From Carnobacterium divergens (GTDB lineage: Bacteria; Bacillota; Bacilli; Lactobacillales; Carnobacteriaceae): a stretch of 64,000 bases of DNA. The position numbers were made by a program, and so were the translations under genes. The notes beneath the pieces were generated by a model. It was not told the origin of the DNA. It saw nothing but the letters and a program-made list of their open reading frames with translations, and did no database searches. The stretch spans positions 569,370 to 633,369 of the forward strand of contig NZ_LT992558.1 of NCBI RefSeq assembly GCF_900258435.1, read 5' to 3'. Every line of letters begins with the position of its first letter. Positions within the stretch are counted from its first letter, which is position 1. Positions 41,315 to 50,988 of the stretch are shown here, piece by piece.

Positions 41315-42577
41315 TTAATCCTCTTCAAATAATTTGGTTTTTTGAATGCTAATTTTTTGAGACTCGTAAATTCCAAAATTTCCAGAAAAGAGATAACTGA
41401 TAACACAAACTAAAAATAAATAGGGCAAGGATTCGGTTCCAAATAGTTCTAGTCCCATTACAAAACAGGCGATAGGCGTATTTGTAGCGCCAGCAAAGAC
41501 ACCAATAAAGCCTAAACCAGCAAGAAATGGAATCGCAATGCCAAGTAACGGAGCTAAGCTACTACCTAGTGTAGCCCCGATTACAAATAGAGGTGTGACT
41601 TCGCCTCCTTGAAATCCAGTACCTAGCGTTAAAGAAGTAAAAAGTAATTTTATTAAAAATGCAAAGGGGTTGCTGTCACCATTAAAGGCTTGGTCAATTA
41701 GTGGCAAGCTGAGGCCTAAATAATCCCTTGACCCCACAATAAAGACCATCAAGATAAGGATAGATCCGCCAACAAAACTTCTTAAAGCAGGATGAACAAT
41801 CCATTTTTTAAAGAACTTTTTTAAAAAGGCTGTTAAGCGACTAAATAAGCGACCAGTTAAGCCAAAACATAAAGCTGCAAACATAATTTTACCAACCAAG
41901 ATAAAGCTGACTGCTGGGATAGCGCCCATTTGGTATGAGTGATGTACAATACCAAAAGAGAGTGTGACCCAATTGGCAATCAAAGCTGCCCATAAGCTAG
42001 GGAAAAGTCCTTCTTCCCGAAAGAATCCTAGGGCAAGAACTTCTAAAGCAAATAATGTTCCGGCAATCGGCGTTCCAAAAACGGAGCTAAAACCTGCACT
42101 CATGCCACAAATAATTAAAATACGTCGTTCTTTTTTATTAATTTTAAAAAAGAAGCCAACGGCCTCTGCGACGGATCCACCCATTTGAACGGCGGTGCCT
42201 TCGCGACCAGCAGAGCCACCGAAAAGATGAGTCGCTAATGTTCCAATTAAGGTTAAAGGAATTAAGCGCTTAGGAATGGTTTCAGATCCTCCATTTGCCT
42301 GTTCAATGACTAAATTATTGCCACGTCCAGCATTTTTACCAAATTTAAAATAGAGATAGCTAATCAAGGCTCCTGCAAAAGGCAAACCAAAGAGCAACCA
42401 AGGATGTGACAGGCGTTCGGCTGTGGCGATGTCTAAAGTTAAAAGAAAGAATGCGGACAAACAACCGACTAGAACGCCCACAATACCGGCATAAAAGCTC
42501 CATTTAATGAAATACAAAATAATGCCTATAAATTCTAGTTCCTTCATTTTTTTTAATAGATGCGTTGAAGTAGTCAA
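41315..42577 (-). CDS. CLC family anion/proton antiporter, fluoride-type signature
   Basis: A 420-residue membrane protein with the CLC fold. The selectivity-filter glutamate lies in G-R-E-G-T-A-V-Q-M-G-G. The classical chloride transporters have G-x-E-G-P here and G-S-G-I-P earlier; this protein has G-R-E-G-T and G-R-G-N-N-L-V, the form reported for fluoride/proton antiporters (CLC-F). It would export fluoride and protect enolase and other targets. Start at TTG 42577 follows AAAGGA by eight bases; an ATG reading from 42622 adds 15 unconserved residues. No fluoride riboswitch is visible upstream. Confidence 0.85.
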   Translation of the reverse strand: MTTSTHLLKKMKELEFIGIILYFIKWSFYAGIVGVLVGCLSAFFLLTLDIATAERLSHPWLLFGLPFAGALISYLYFKFGKNAGRGNNLVIEQANGGSETIPKRLIPLTLIGTLATHLFGGSAGREGTAVQMGGSVAEAVGFFFKINKKERRILIICGMSAGFSSVFGTPIAGTLFALEVLALGFFREEGLFPSLWAALIANWVTLSFGIVHHSYQMGAIPAVSFILVGKIMFAALCFGLTGRLFSRLTAFLKKFFKKWIVHPALRSFVGGSILILMVFIVGSRDYLGLSLPLIDQAFNGDSNPFAFLIKLLFTSLTLGTGFQGGEVTPLFVIGATLGSSLAPLLGIAIPFLAGLGFIGVFAGATNTPIACFVMGLELFGTESLPYLFLVCVISYLFSGNFGIYESQKISIQKTKLFEED

Positions 42578-42647
42578 GAAAAACGTCCTTTCTGATTCAA
42601 TTATATAAGAGTATTTTACCACTTAATTCAGCTGAAATGATAGTAAA

Positions 42648-42690
42648 TAAAAAACAAGCCTATAATCATTTCTGACTTAGTGCTTGTTTT
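42648..42690 (-). terminator. Terminator of the AraC-type gene
   Basis: AAAACAAGC (42682-42690 region, minus strand) pairs with GCTTGTTTT before a T-run; the stem starts inside the last codons of the gene. Confidence 0.7.
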
Positions 42691-43513
42691 GAATAAAAAC
42701 AGAAGGCGGCTTGCCGTAGTATTTTTTGAAAAGTTTGCTGAAATAATAAGCATCATTGTATCCTACCAAGTTTGCTGCTTCTTTAACGGTAATATCTTCT
42801 TGATTTTCTAAGAGTTCCTTGGCTCGTGTCAATCGTAATTTAATTAAATAATTAATAGGCGACTCCCCCGTTTCTTCTTTAAATACGCGGGAAATATAGG
42901 TAGGACTGATATACAACGTTTGAGATAAGGAAGAAAGACTGACATCCTCCGTATGATGTTTTTCTAAATAATGAATAATATTGCTAACAATTGTCTGTTT
43001 TTCTTGTTCTTCGTAAGAGAGCTTTAACGCATTGATTTCTAAATGATTTGATTCCGCATCTCTTAAAATATAGATGATTAGCTTCATGACCAATGTCTTC
43101 AACATCAGATCATAACCTTCCTCTCCTTTCGCTTTTTCCACTAAAATTTCTTGGCACACGTCAAAAAATTCCTTTTTAAACTTGGTCAATTTTAGAATGG
43201 ATGTTTTGAAAGGAAAATGATCTCTTGGAAAATCGGTTAAAGAGAAGTTGCGGAACCCAATATGAATTTGCGTGCTTTTCATTCCTTCTTCATAATGTTC
43301 ATAGTGATGAATACCCGGATTAAAAAGAAGAATGGTCTCTTTTTCTAAAAAAAAGGGTTCATCGTCAATTAAATATTCAACAGAACCATCAATAATAATC
43401 GACATTTCTAAAAAATCATGAGAATGATTTTGTCCTGTAGTAGGGCCGACATTTGAATAGTCAAAAATGTATAATATTTCCGGATTAAAGGTTTTTGGAT
43501 TTAGTTGCAACAC
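42677..43513 (-). CDS. AraC family transcriptional regulator
   Basis: A 278-residue regulator. The N-terminal cupin-like sensing domain (about 1-140) has H-D-F-L-E-M-S-I-I-I-D-G and H-H-Y-E-H-Y. The C-terminal double HTH (about 175-275) has L-Y-I-S-P-T-Y-I-S-R-V-F-K and the signature A-A-N-L-V-G-Y-N-D-A-Y-Y-F-S-K-L-F-K-K-Y-split-Y-G-K-P-P. Such proteins usually activate sugar-use genes, but no sugar gene adjoins it, so its target is elsewhere or is the CLC gene 100 bp downstream. Confidence 0.9.
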   Translation of the reverse strand: MLQLNPKTFNPEILYIFDYSNVGPTTGQNHSHDFLEMSIIIDGSVEYLIDDEPFFLEKETILLFNPGIHHYEHYEEGMKSTQIHIGFRNFSLTDFPRDHFPFKTSILKLTKFKKEFFDVCQEILVEKAKGEEGYDLMLKTLVMKLIIYILRDAESNHLEINALKLSYEEQEKQTIVSNIIHYLEKHHTEDVSLSSLSQTLYISPTYISRVFKEETGESPINYLIKLRLTRAKELLENQEDITVKEAANLVGYNDAYYFSKLFKKYYGKPPSVFIQNKH

Positions 43514-43750
43514 GATTAAAGCACCTCCTTAAGCGCTTTCTATTATACGTGAAATAGAAACTAGAGGCAACCTCATTCAAAGGAAGAAATGAATAAAGTG
43601 TGGGTTGTTATTTATTTAGTAGTTTTTTTAAAGGATATTTTGAACAAAAATGGGACAAAATAGACTGGAAATGGAGAGAGGAAATATTAGTTTTGATGTT
43701 ATCTTATATGCATAACGTATGAAAATAAAAAGAAAGTAGCTGGTAATAAA

Positions 43751-45127
43751 TTGGAACAAGATGGTTTTTTAGTAGAAAAAGATAAGAAAAGAAAATACGC
43801 GATTATTAAAACATTATACGAGTCTTCGAATGGGTTAGTCTCGAAACGGGAATTAGTAAAGAAATTAGAGATTACTTTAAAAACGTTACGTGTGGTTGTT
43901 GATGAGATAGTCGGAAGTGCTGAGATTCAAAAGTTAGGAGTCTTTGTTACTTGGGAACGTCAAAGTTCACTGATTCAAGCAACTTTTTCTCCAGAATTTT
44001 CATTGAAAAGATTGAAGCACTATTTTTATCAAGAGTCTCTTTTGATTAATTTGTTTTTTGCTTGTTTTGAAGAACTCGTTCCTTCTATTACAGAGTATGC
44101 AGATAACCAATATTTAAGTTATTCGGCAGTCTACCGAAGAATTCACTTAATTAATGAACAATTCGAACCACATTTTCAAATTCAACGGAGTTCTCCTGTA
44201 AAAATAATAGGAAATGAAGAGGTTCTTCGTCAATACCTTGCAATTTTAATGCTTGAAACGGATTATGAGTATCAAGAGAAATTAGATGAATTAAAATTAT
44301 CGTTGGAAGGGTTGTATCCATTTGCGACGAAAGCAGAGTTGCCACCGAAAAATTCATATATTTATACCATCTTGATTGCTTCTAAAATTCGTTGGGAGCA
44401 AGGGAACTTTATTAAAGTCAAAAATCAGGATCGAGTGGAGATTCCTGAATCCATTATACTGTGGGTGTCAGATCATTTACCACCGGACGTTAAACCAAAG
44501 CAGGTTTATATGGAAGCTAAGTTTATTTGGTATCAATTAATTGTTGGCTTGGAAGAAAAGATTCCACAGTTGTTTCCAGATACTAAAAAAGTTCATTTGG
44601 TTGAATTTGATGCCCCGTATGAAACAACTTTAAAAGAAATTCATTCTATTTTAGACTTTACTGTTGAGAAAGAAAATGAAAATCAGCTTCATTTAAAACT
44701 AAAAAAATGTATGATATTACGAAAATGGAATAGCCCTGTAGTATTGAATTATTTCATTGCAATCAAAAAGCAAAGCATGAATTACTATAAATGCTTAAAA
44801 CGACTGAATCAAAATAACTATCAAAATGAGTATTTAAGTAACGAAGCAATTGCGTGGTGTCTGCAAGATTATATTGAATTTGACAAAACAAAGCTTCATG
44901 TAGCTATTCATGGCTTTAATAGCCATAGTTTTAAAAGGCAATTTTTGACGTTAGAATTACTTGATCATATCGAAGTAGTGGACGACTTAGACGACCGAGT
45001 AAGCCTTGTTGTGACCGATCATGATCTTCCTCATTTTTTGAATCATCAAAAAAAATATGTCATTACAAATAATACCATGTATCAAAAAAGGGGCGATTTT
45101 TTAAATTGGATTACGGAAAATGTTTAG
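43751..45127 (+). CDS. Mga-like HTH regulator
   Basis: A 458-residue protein of the Mga/PRD-regulator type. Two N-terminal winged helices: residues about 15-60 (L-V-S-K-R-E-L-V-K-K-L-E-I-T-L-K-T-L-R) and the HTH_Mga region about 75-165 (Y-L-S-Y-S-A-V-Y-R-R-I-H-L-I-N). A PRD-like helical middle and an EIIB-like C-terminus are expected but not obvious. The TTG start has only a weak ribosome site; no better start was found. Its stop overlaps the next small gene. Mga regulators activate surface protein genes, and the WxL locus is on the same strand further right. Confidence 0.78.
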   Translation: MEQDGFLVEKDKKRKYAIIKTLYESSNGLVSKRELVKKLEITLKTLRVVVDEIVGSAEIQKLGVFVTWERQSSLIQATFSPEFSLKRLKHYFYQESLLINLFFACFEELVPSITEYADNQYLSYSAVYRRIHLINEQFEPHFQIQRSSPVKIIGNEEVLRQYLAILMLETDYEYQEKLDELKLSLEGLYPFATKAELPPKNSYIYTILIASKIRWEQGNFIKVKNQDRVEIPESIILWVSDHLPPDVKPKQVYMEAKFIWYQLIVGLEEKIPQLFPDTKKVHLVEFDAPYETTLKEIHSILDFTVEKENENQLHLKLKKCMILRKWNSPVVLNYFIAIKKQSMNYYKCLKRLNQNNYQNEYLSNEAIAWCLQDYIEFDKTKLHVAIHGFNSHSFKRQFLTLELLDHIEVVDDLDDRVSLVVTDHDLPHFLNHQKKYVITNNTMYQKRGDFLNWITENV

Positions 45128-45384
45128 ATGATAAAATGGAAGAGCAGTTAACGATTTATCAAAATATTGAATTAGTTAAGGCTCTAAATCGAGCTCAAAC
45201 GAATATCTTGAATTATGCTCAATATTGTGATGAATTGATCAATAATAAAAAAGCTATTGACAATGTTCCGACTGAGCTACTGATGACGGCAGCTGACGAA
45301 AGTGTTTTTATTATGAAACAATATTGTTTGCTAGAAGAGCGATACATTCAGCTTACGAAAACAGTAAAAGAAACCTTTCATTAA
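45106..45384 (+). CDS. Small helical protein coupled to the Mga-like gene
   Basis: A 92-residue helical acidic protein (Q-N-I-E-L-V-K-A-L-N-R-A-Q-T-N-I-L-N-Y-A-Q-Y). It overlaps the upstream gene by 22 bp if it starts at TTG 45106 behind AAGGGGCG; an ATG at 45136 gives a shorter form with no clear ribosome site. No signal peptide and no known motif. Coupled translation suggests a partner or modulator of the regulator, which is inference only. Confidence 0.6.
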   Translation: MDYGKCLDDKMEEQLTIYQNIELVKALNRAQTNILNYAQYCDELINNKKAIDNVPTELLMTAADESVFIMKQYCLLEERYIQLTKTVKETFH

Positions 45385-45386
45385 AT

Positions 45387-45433
45387 AAAAATCAGCAAGA
45401 AACTTTCTAAAAAAAGTTTTCTTGCTGATTTTT
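45387..45433. terminator. Bidirectional terminator
   Basis: AAAATCAGCAAG and CTTGCTGATTTT with an inner AACTTT/AAAGTT stem; convergent genes end on both sides. Confidence 0.85.
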
Positions 45434-46946
45434 AATTTGAAAAGGAACGGTTGAATAAATGTTGTTGAATAAAATCAAAAAGACCTTTCCAAATAGTAGG
45501 ATTGTACATCTCTTCAATATAGAAATACTGTTCATTGGAGATGGTTCCCTCGTAACTGTCGGAAATCACTAAATAAGCTTGATCCATATCGTCTGTAAAT
45601 CGAATAGTAGACGTTCCGAAAATCGCATTGATTTTATTTTTGATAAGGTACTCGCCTGAGATGTTTTTAGAAAAATGTACTAAAATTGGTAAAGGCTCTA
45701 CCTCTGCGCTGTTAATAATAAAGTAAATCAACGAAATAACGAGCTGTTTAGAAGAAGCCTCCACCTTGAAGAAGTGATTTTTTTGAAAGAATTGGTCATA
45801 AAATGTGAGAATATCCTTTTCTAATAAACTAGAGGAGTTAAGTTGTTTTTTTATTTCATTCAATTGAAAAGGAGAGTTTAAATACTGGGAATGATTGACA
45901 TTGATGTAACGCATATAAAGATGATAAAAAACGATATAATAAAGGTTCACCATTTTTTTTTGAGAAGTCATCTTCAAGTCAAAATGCTGTTGGACTTCTT
46001 CTAAAAAAGTGACACAATAAGCAACGAGATCTGAATTTATCGTTAAAAGATGTTTAGAAATTTGTTCCTTCATCTCATCATTATCAACACTAGCAACTTC
46101 GACGCGTGTAAAAAAATTGAAAAATAATCTTTCTTGGTTATCAATTTCCTCAGGCAATTGAGTCCAAGTAGTGGCAATTGAACTTGAAATATCATTCACT
46201 TCGGAGATGGCTGTAAGAATTTCAATCAATTCCTCTTCTAATTGAACGTATTCTTTTCTAGAATTCACTCGCCAAAAAGTAATCGTAAGCAAGTAACCAA
46301 TCTGTGTGGCTTTAGCAGGAGCTAAATTTCCTTTAGGGAATTTCTTATCAATTTCATTTTTGTAGTACAAATCATACATGGATTCAGGTAATCGTTTAAA
46401 GGGCCATTCGATGCCTTTAAAAACAGACCAATAGAAATAGGCGAAAAAGAAACGCTGATGGATTTCGCTACCTACAAAATTGGTTGACTGGTTGGAATCA
46501 GGTTTGAAAGTTAATTTTAAATGAAAATCGTCAAAAAAAGCGTAAATAGCCTTAAGTTGTCGATATAAATAAGAAGGACTAACATATAAATCATTTGCAA
46601 TCTCATCGACGGATGTATAGCGTTTCTTATAAAGAGCGGTGATGATTTTAAAGCGAATTGACCCCTTCACGTAATACAAGTTGAGTCGATTCACAATTAG
46701 ACTTTTATCAAGCTGACTTTCACTTTTATAAGAGTAAGCATTGTTATGATTGATAAGTAAGAAGCTCTGAGAATCAAAGGTTAGGGCTAAATCTTCCTCT
46801 AGTTCTTTTAAGTATCGAAAGAGGGCAGATTTTGAAAATTGCAATTGTGTAAGAAGGTCTTTTACAGAAACGAGATTGTCAGAAAAAAAGAGGAGTTTAA
46901 AAAGCGCTAATTTTTTTTCAGCCGTTTTATCAATAAAAAATTCCAT
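45432..46946 (-). CDS. Mga-like HTH regulator
   Basis: A 504-residue regulator with HTH segments at residues about 15-55 (V-K-D-L-L-T-Q-L-Q-F-S-K-S-A-L-F-R-Y-L-K) and about 100-140 (S-V-D-E-I-A-N-D-L-Y-V-S-P-S-Y-L-Y-R-Q-L-K), the HTH_Mga pair. The rest is helical, with no catalytic motif. It is divergent from the ABC exporter genes 190 bp away and convergent with the previous regulator unit. The exporter is the simplest target; the WxL locus beyond it is another. Confidence 0.8.
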   Translation of the reverse strand: MEFFIDKTAEKKLALFKLLFFSDNLVSVKDLLTQLQFSKSALFRYLKELEEDLALTFDSQSFLLINHNNAYSYKSESQLDKSLIVNRLNLYYVKGSIRFKIITALYKKRYTSVDEIANDLYVSPSYLYRQLKAIYAFFDDFHLKLTFKPDSNQSTNFVGSEIHQRFFFAYFYWSVFKGIEWPFKRLPESMYDLYYKNEIDKKFPKGNLAPAKATQIGYLLTITFWRVNSRKEYVQLEEELIEILTAISEVNDISSSIATTWTQLPEEIDNQERLFFNFFTRVEVASVDNDEMKEQISKHLLTINSDLVAYCVTFLEEVQQHFDLKMTSQKKMVNLYYIVFYHLYMRYINVNHSQYLNSPFQLNEIKKQLNSSSLLEKDILTFYDQFFQKNHFFKVEASSKQLVISLIYFIINSAEVEPLPILVHFSKNISGEYLIKNKINAIFGTSTIRFTDDMDQAYLVISDSYEGTISNEQYFYIEEMYNPTIWKGLFDFIQQHLFNRSFSN

Positions 46947-47135
46947 GGGCCGCTCCTTTATCTAGTGGTATTTACCTTTATTTTGAACCATTATGCCTTA
47001 TTAAACAACTATTAGCCCTTTTTTGCAAGAATATTAAAGAATTTTCTCCATCAAAAATAAGAAAAATGACCATTCTTTTTTGTATCCGGATACATTAATC
47101 TGTTAGTAGTTAATCATACGTGAGGAGGAAACAGA

Positions 47136-48896
47136 ATGGAAAGTGTGAAATGGGTTTGGAAATACGCCAAACAGTATCGCTTACTAACGGTAGTAGCTAT
47201 TTTTTTAGTCATAGTAACGTCGATTTTAAGTATTGTCTACCCGCTGTTAGGCGGACGAATTGTAGATGTTGTCATTGATCAAGGAAAAACGGACTTGCTC
47301 GTGCCGATACTAGGAGTAATGATGGGGGTGGCCTTTCTACGAACGGTATTAAGGTACTGTTATCAAATGATGTTTGAAAAAATTGGGCAAGATTCGTTGT
47401 TTCGGATACGTGAAGATTTGTATCAGAAATTACAGGAATTAGACTTTAATTTCTTCAATCAAACAAGAGTGGGCGATATTATGGCTCGGATGACAGGGGA
47501 TACGGATGCAATTCGCCATTTTGTATCATGGGTTTTTTATAATTTGTTAGAGAACTTATTATTGTTTATTTGTGCAGTGGTAGTAATGGCGACGATTGAC
47601 TGGCGTTTAATGCTGGCTTTAGTAGCAGTGACACCTATAATCGGGATTTTAACAATGCGAATGGCAAATGAAGCCCAACCCATTTTTTATGAAATTAGAG
47701 AAAGTTTTTCAAGATTGAATTCAATGGTAGAAGAAAATATCAGCGGCAATCGTGTTGTTAAAGCTTTTGCGCGGGAAGATTTTGAAATTGATAAATTCAA
47801 TCAGCACAATGAAGATTTTAAACAACGGAATATGGATTCAGCAGCTGTTTCAAAGCGGTACTTACCACTATTGGATTCGCTAGCGAGTAGTTTAACAATT
47901 ATTACGTTTGTATTTGGTGGTTATTTGGTTATTATTAATCAAATGACACTTGGGGATTTAGTCGCATTCACAGGTTTTTTATGGATGTTGAATATGCCAA
48001 TGCGAATGAGTGGTTGGCTCATTAATGATGTCCAACGTTTTATTGCTTCATCCTTCAAAATTCGTGAAATGTTAGGGGCAAAGTCAAGAATTCCAATTCA
48101 TTCAGAAAATTCAGTTTCGCATTTAGAGGGTTTTGTGGAGTTCGATCACGTATCGTTTCATTTTGACGATGATCCAACGACGGAAGTTTTAAGTGACATT
48201 AGTCTAAAAGCTGCACCCGGTCAAACAATTGGGATTTTAGGGGAAACAGGATCTGGTAAATCCACTTTGGTAAATCTGATTGCACGTTTTTATGATCCAA
48301 CGTCTGGGAAAATTTTAATTGATGGAGTAGACGCTAGGAAGTGGCATGTTCGTGAATTACGCAACCACATCGCCATTGTCATGCAAGATATATTTCTGTT
48401 TTCCGATACAATTGGCGACAATATTGCCTTTGGTGTGCCAGATGCAGAGGAGGCGGATATTCAGCGAATGGCACAAATAGCAGATGCCAATCATTTTATT
48501 GAAAAAATGCCAGAAGGATACGGCACTATTGTTGGAGAACGAGGAGTTGGGCTATCTGGTGGACAAAAGCAACGAATATCGTTGGCACGGGCATTGATGA
48601 AAAATCCTGCTATTTTGATATTAGATGATACGACGTCAGCAGTTGATATGGAAACGGAAACGAAGATTCAAGAGGAGCTTGATGGGATTACAGGAAATAA
48701 GACAACCTTTATTATTGCCCATCGGATTTCATCTGTAAAAGATGCGGATGAGATTTTAATCTTGGAACAAGGCAAGATTATTGAACGAGGAACGCACGAA
48801 TCCTTGTTAGCTAAAAGAGGCTATTATTTTGATGTCTTCAATAAACAATTAGGCAATTTTGATGAAAAGGAGGAAATGACAAATGGCGAGAAATAA
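47136..48896 (+). CDS. Heterodimeric ABC exporter subunit, degenerate-site half (BmrC/YheI-like)
   Basis: A 586-residue half transporter: six membrane helices (about 1-310), then the nucleotide-binding domain with Walker A G-E-T-G-S-G-K-S-T near residue 369 and signature L-S-G-G-Q-K-Q-R. Walker B ends I-L-I-L-D-D-T-T-S, with Asp in place of the catalytic Glu, so this domain's Walker B site is non-catalytic as in BmrC and LmrC. The next gene overlaps by 14 bp and supplies the other half. The pair exports drugs, lipids or peptides; the true substrate is unknown. RBS GAGGAGG. Confidence 0.9.
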   Translation: MESVKWVWKYAKQYRLLTVVAIFLVIVTSILSIVYPLLGGRIVDVVIDQGKTDLLVPILGVMMGVAFLRTVLRYCYQMMFEKIGQDSLFRIREDLYQKLQELDFNFFNQTRVGDIMARMTGDTDAIRHFVSWVFYNLLENLLLFICAVVVMATIDWRLMLALVAVTPIIGILTMRMANEAQPIFYEIRESFSRLNSMVEENISGNRVVKAFAREDFEIDKFNQHNEDFKQRNMDSAAVSKRYLPLLDSLASSLTIITFVFGGYLVIINQMTLGDLVAFTGFLWMLNMPMRMSGWLINDVQRFIASSFKIREMLGAKSRIPIHSENSVSHLEGFVEFDHVSFHFDDDPTTEVLSDISLKAAPGQTIGILGETGSGKSTLVNLIARFYDPTSGKILIDGVDARKWHVRELRNHIAIVMQDIFLFSDTIGDNIAFGVPDAEEADIQRMAQIADANHFIEKMPEGYGTIVGERGVGLSGGQKQRISLARALMKNPAILILDDTTSAVDMETETKIQEELDGITGNKTTFIIAHRISSVKDADEILILEQGKIIERGTHESLLAKRGYYFDVFNKQLGNFDEKEEMTNGEK

Positions 48897-50664
48897 ATTT
48901 GATGTAGATGAAGAATTAGCCCAGGAATTTAATCGAGAAGATTTCAAGCGACTTCTATTTTATGTAAAACCTTATAAAAAACCTATTTATCAAACCTTAT
49001 TTGTAATTTTAATTGCCAATATTGCCATGATGTTAGGACCTTATTTAAGTAAGATTGTCATTGATGATGTGCTTCCAAATAAAAATGCGACCTTGCTTTT
49101 ATGGGTTGGATTCGCTTTTCTAGTTTCGGTGATTGTTACAGGTTGGTGTATGTGGTATCGCATTCAATCAATTACGGTGATTGGACAAGATATTTTAAAG
49201 GATATGCGTTCGGCTATTTTTGAACATTTACAAAAACTGCCCTTTTCTTATTTCGACAGTCGACCTCACGGGAAAATTTTAATTCGCGTAGTCAATTATA
49301 TTAATACGTTAAGTGATTTGTTATCCAATGGCTTGATTAATTTAATTTCTGATATTTTAAGTGTGGTAATTACGCTGATTTTTATGTTTGCCATTGATTG
49401 GAAATTAACACTATATAGTTTAGTTTTGCTACCAGTCTTGTTTGTATTTGTAATGTTTATTAAAAATAAGCAACGAAAAGCCTATCAAGATTTGAGCAAC
49501 AAGCAGTCTAATATGAATGCCTATATTCATGAAAGCATTGCAGGGATCAAGGTAACGCAATCCTTTGCTAGAGAAAACGTCAATGATGAAATTTTTTCAG
49601 AAGTAAGCAATGAGTATCGGTCTTCATGGATGAAAGCTGTCGGAATTCAATTTTTATTATGGCCAGGAGTGCAAAATATTGCGGTTATTACAACGTCACT
49701 TATTTATTATGTAGGGATTCGTGGTATTGGTGTAGAGATTACAACAGGGACATTAATCGCTTTTATTGGCTATGTGAATAATTTTTGGAATCCGGTGATT
49801 AATATTGGAAACTTTTATAATTCTCTGATTACAGCGACTGCTTACCTAGAGCGTATTTTTGAAACACTAGATGTGGAGCCAGATATTAAAGACAGTCCAA
49901 CGGCTATAGAAATGCCGCCGATTAAAGGCGATGTTCTTTTTCGAAATGTAACGTTCCGTTATGAAGCAGGAAAAGACATCTTAAAAAATATTAATTTTCA
50001 TGTAGAGCCGGGGGAATCCATAGCGTTAGTTGGTCCTACCGGGGCAGGAAAGACAACCGTCATTAATTTACTAAGTCGCTTTTATGATATTAATGAGGGG
50101 GAGATTTTAATAGATGGCATCGATTTACGAAAAGTAACGTTGGAATCCTTGCGAAAACAAATGGGCGTGATGCTCCAAGATACTTTTATTTTTTCGGGCA
50201 CCATTATGGAAAATATTCGTTATGGAAAATTAGATGCTACCGAAGAAGAGGTTATTGCAGCTGCTAAAATTGTTAGAGCCCATGATTTTATTTCAGAATT
50301 AAAAGAGGGATATCATACGGCAGTAAAAGAACGAGGCAGTACGCTTTCGGCAGGACAGCGTCAGTTGATTTCATTTGCACGTACGCTACTGGCTGATCCT
50401 AAAATTTTAATTCTAGATGAAGCAACCTCCAGCATTGATACGAAAACAGAGACACTTCTACAAAAAGGATTAGAAAAATTACTAGAGGGGCGCACTTCCT
50501 TTATTATTGCCCACAGGCTGTCAACCATCAAAAATAGTTCACGTATTTTCTATATTGATCAAGGTAGTGTAATGGAAGCGGGAAGTCATGATGAATTGAT
50601 GATGGAAAAAGGACCGTATTATGAATTGTATCAATCGCAATTTGATTTACTACAAGAAATATAA
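48883..50664 (+). CDS. Heterodimeric ABC exporter subunit, canonical half (BmrD/YheH-like)
   Basis: A 593-residue half transporter: a longer acidic N-terminus, six membrane helices (about 35-330), Walker A G-P-T-G-A-G-K-T-T, signature L-S-A-G-Q-R-Q-L and Walker B I-L-D-E-A-T-S-S with the catalytic Glu. The signature has A in the second position, a change seen in such heterodimers. It follows its partner with coupled translation (14-bp overlap; RBS AAGGAGG inside the first gene). Confidence 0.9.
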   Translation: MARNKFDVDEELAQEFNREDFKRLLFYVKPYKKPIYQTLFVILIANIAMMLGPYLSKIVIDDVLPNKNATLLLWVGFAFLVSVIVTGWCMWYRIQSITVIGQDILKDMRSAIFEHLQKLPFSYFDSRPHGKILIRVVNYINTLSDLLSNGLINLISDILSVVITLIFMFAIDWKLTLYSLVLLPVLFVFVMFIKNKQRKAYQDLSNKQSNMNAYIHESIAGIKVTQSFARENVNDEIFSEVSNEYRSSWMKAVGIQFLLWPGVQNIAVITTSLIYYVGIRGIGVEITTGTLIAFIGYVNNFWNPVINIGNFYNSLITATAYLERIFETLDVEPDIKDSPTAIEMPPIKGDVLFRNVTFRYEAGKDILKNINFHVEPGESIALVGPTGAGKTTVINLLSRFYDINEGEILIDGIDLRKVTLESLRKQMGVMLQDTFIFSGTIMENIRYGKLDATEEEVIAAAKIVRAHDFISELKEGYHTAVKERGSTLSAGQRQLISFARTLLADPKILILDEATSSIDTKTETLLQKGLEKLLEGRTSFIIAHRLSTIKNSSRIFYIDQGSVMEAGSHDELMMEKGPYYELYQSQFDLLQEI

Positions 50665-50710
50665 AGGGTCTTAAACTACTGAAAAAAATAGAACAAAATT
50701 AAAAGAAGGT

Positions 50711-50748
50711 AACGAGGAGTCAACAGATGAAACCGTTGGCTTCTTTTT
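50711..50748 (+). terminator. Terminator of the exporter operon
   Basis: GAGGAGTCAAC (50714-50724) pairs with GTTGGCTTCTT (50735-50745, with G-U pairs), followed by T. The remaining gap to 50988 shows no other feature except an AT-rich promoter region and GGAGGAAAGGAGG before the WxL gene. Confidence 0.65.
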
Positions 50749-50988
50749 CGTTGTTTCTTTTTTACATAACGAAGGTTTTAATCATTTTTCCATATTCTAT
50801 TAGATAAAATAAACGGTTAAATAACTGCTAGAAAAGCTTTTTTAGCAATCTTTCATCCAATTTTGTTCAAATAACTTTGAGAAAATTGAGAAAAAAATGG
50901 ACAAAAGCATCTGCCTTTTTTGCTATTCTTGATAGGTAAGGGGGGAGCGCAATAAGTAATAAAATATGGAGGAAAGGAGGACACCAAA

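Noticed and set aside
42578-42676. Fluoride riboswitch before the CLC gene
   Set aside because: No GGNGATGG-type core or pseudoknot arrangement could be found in the short upstream region.
45106-45384. Reading the 92-residue frame as part of the Mga-like gene through a frameshift
   Set aside because: The Mga-like protein has normal length and the second frame has its own start signals, so two coupled genes are more likely.
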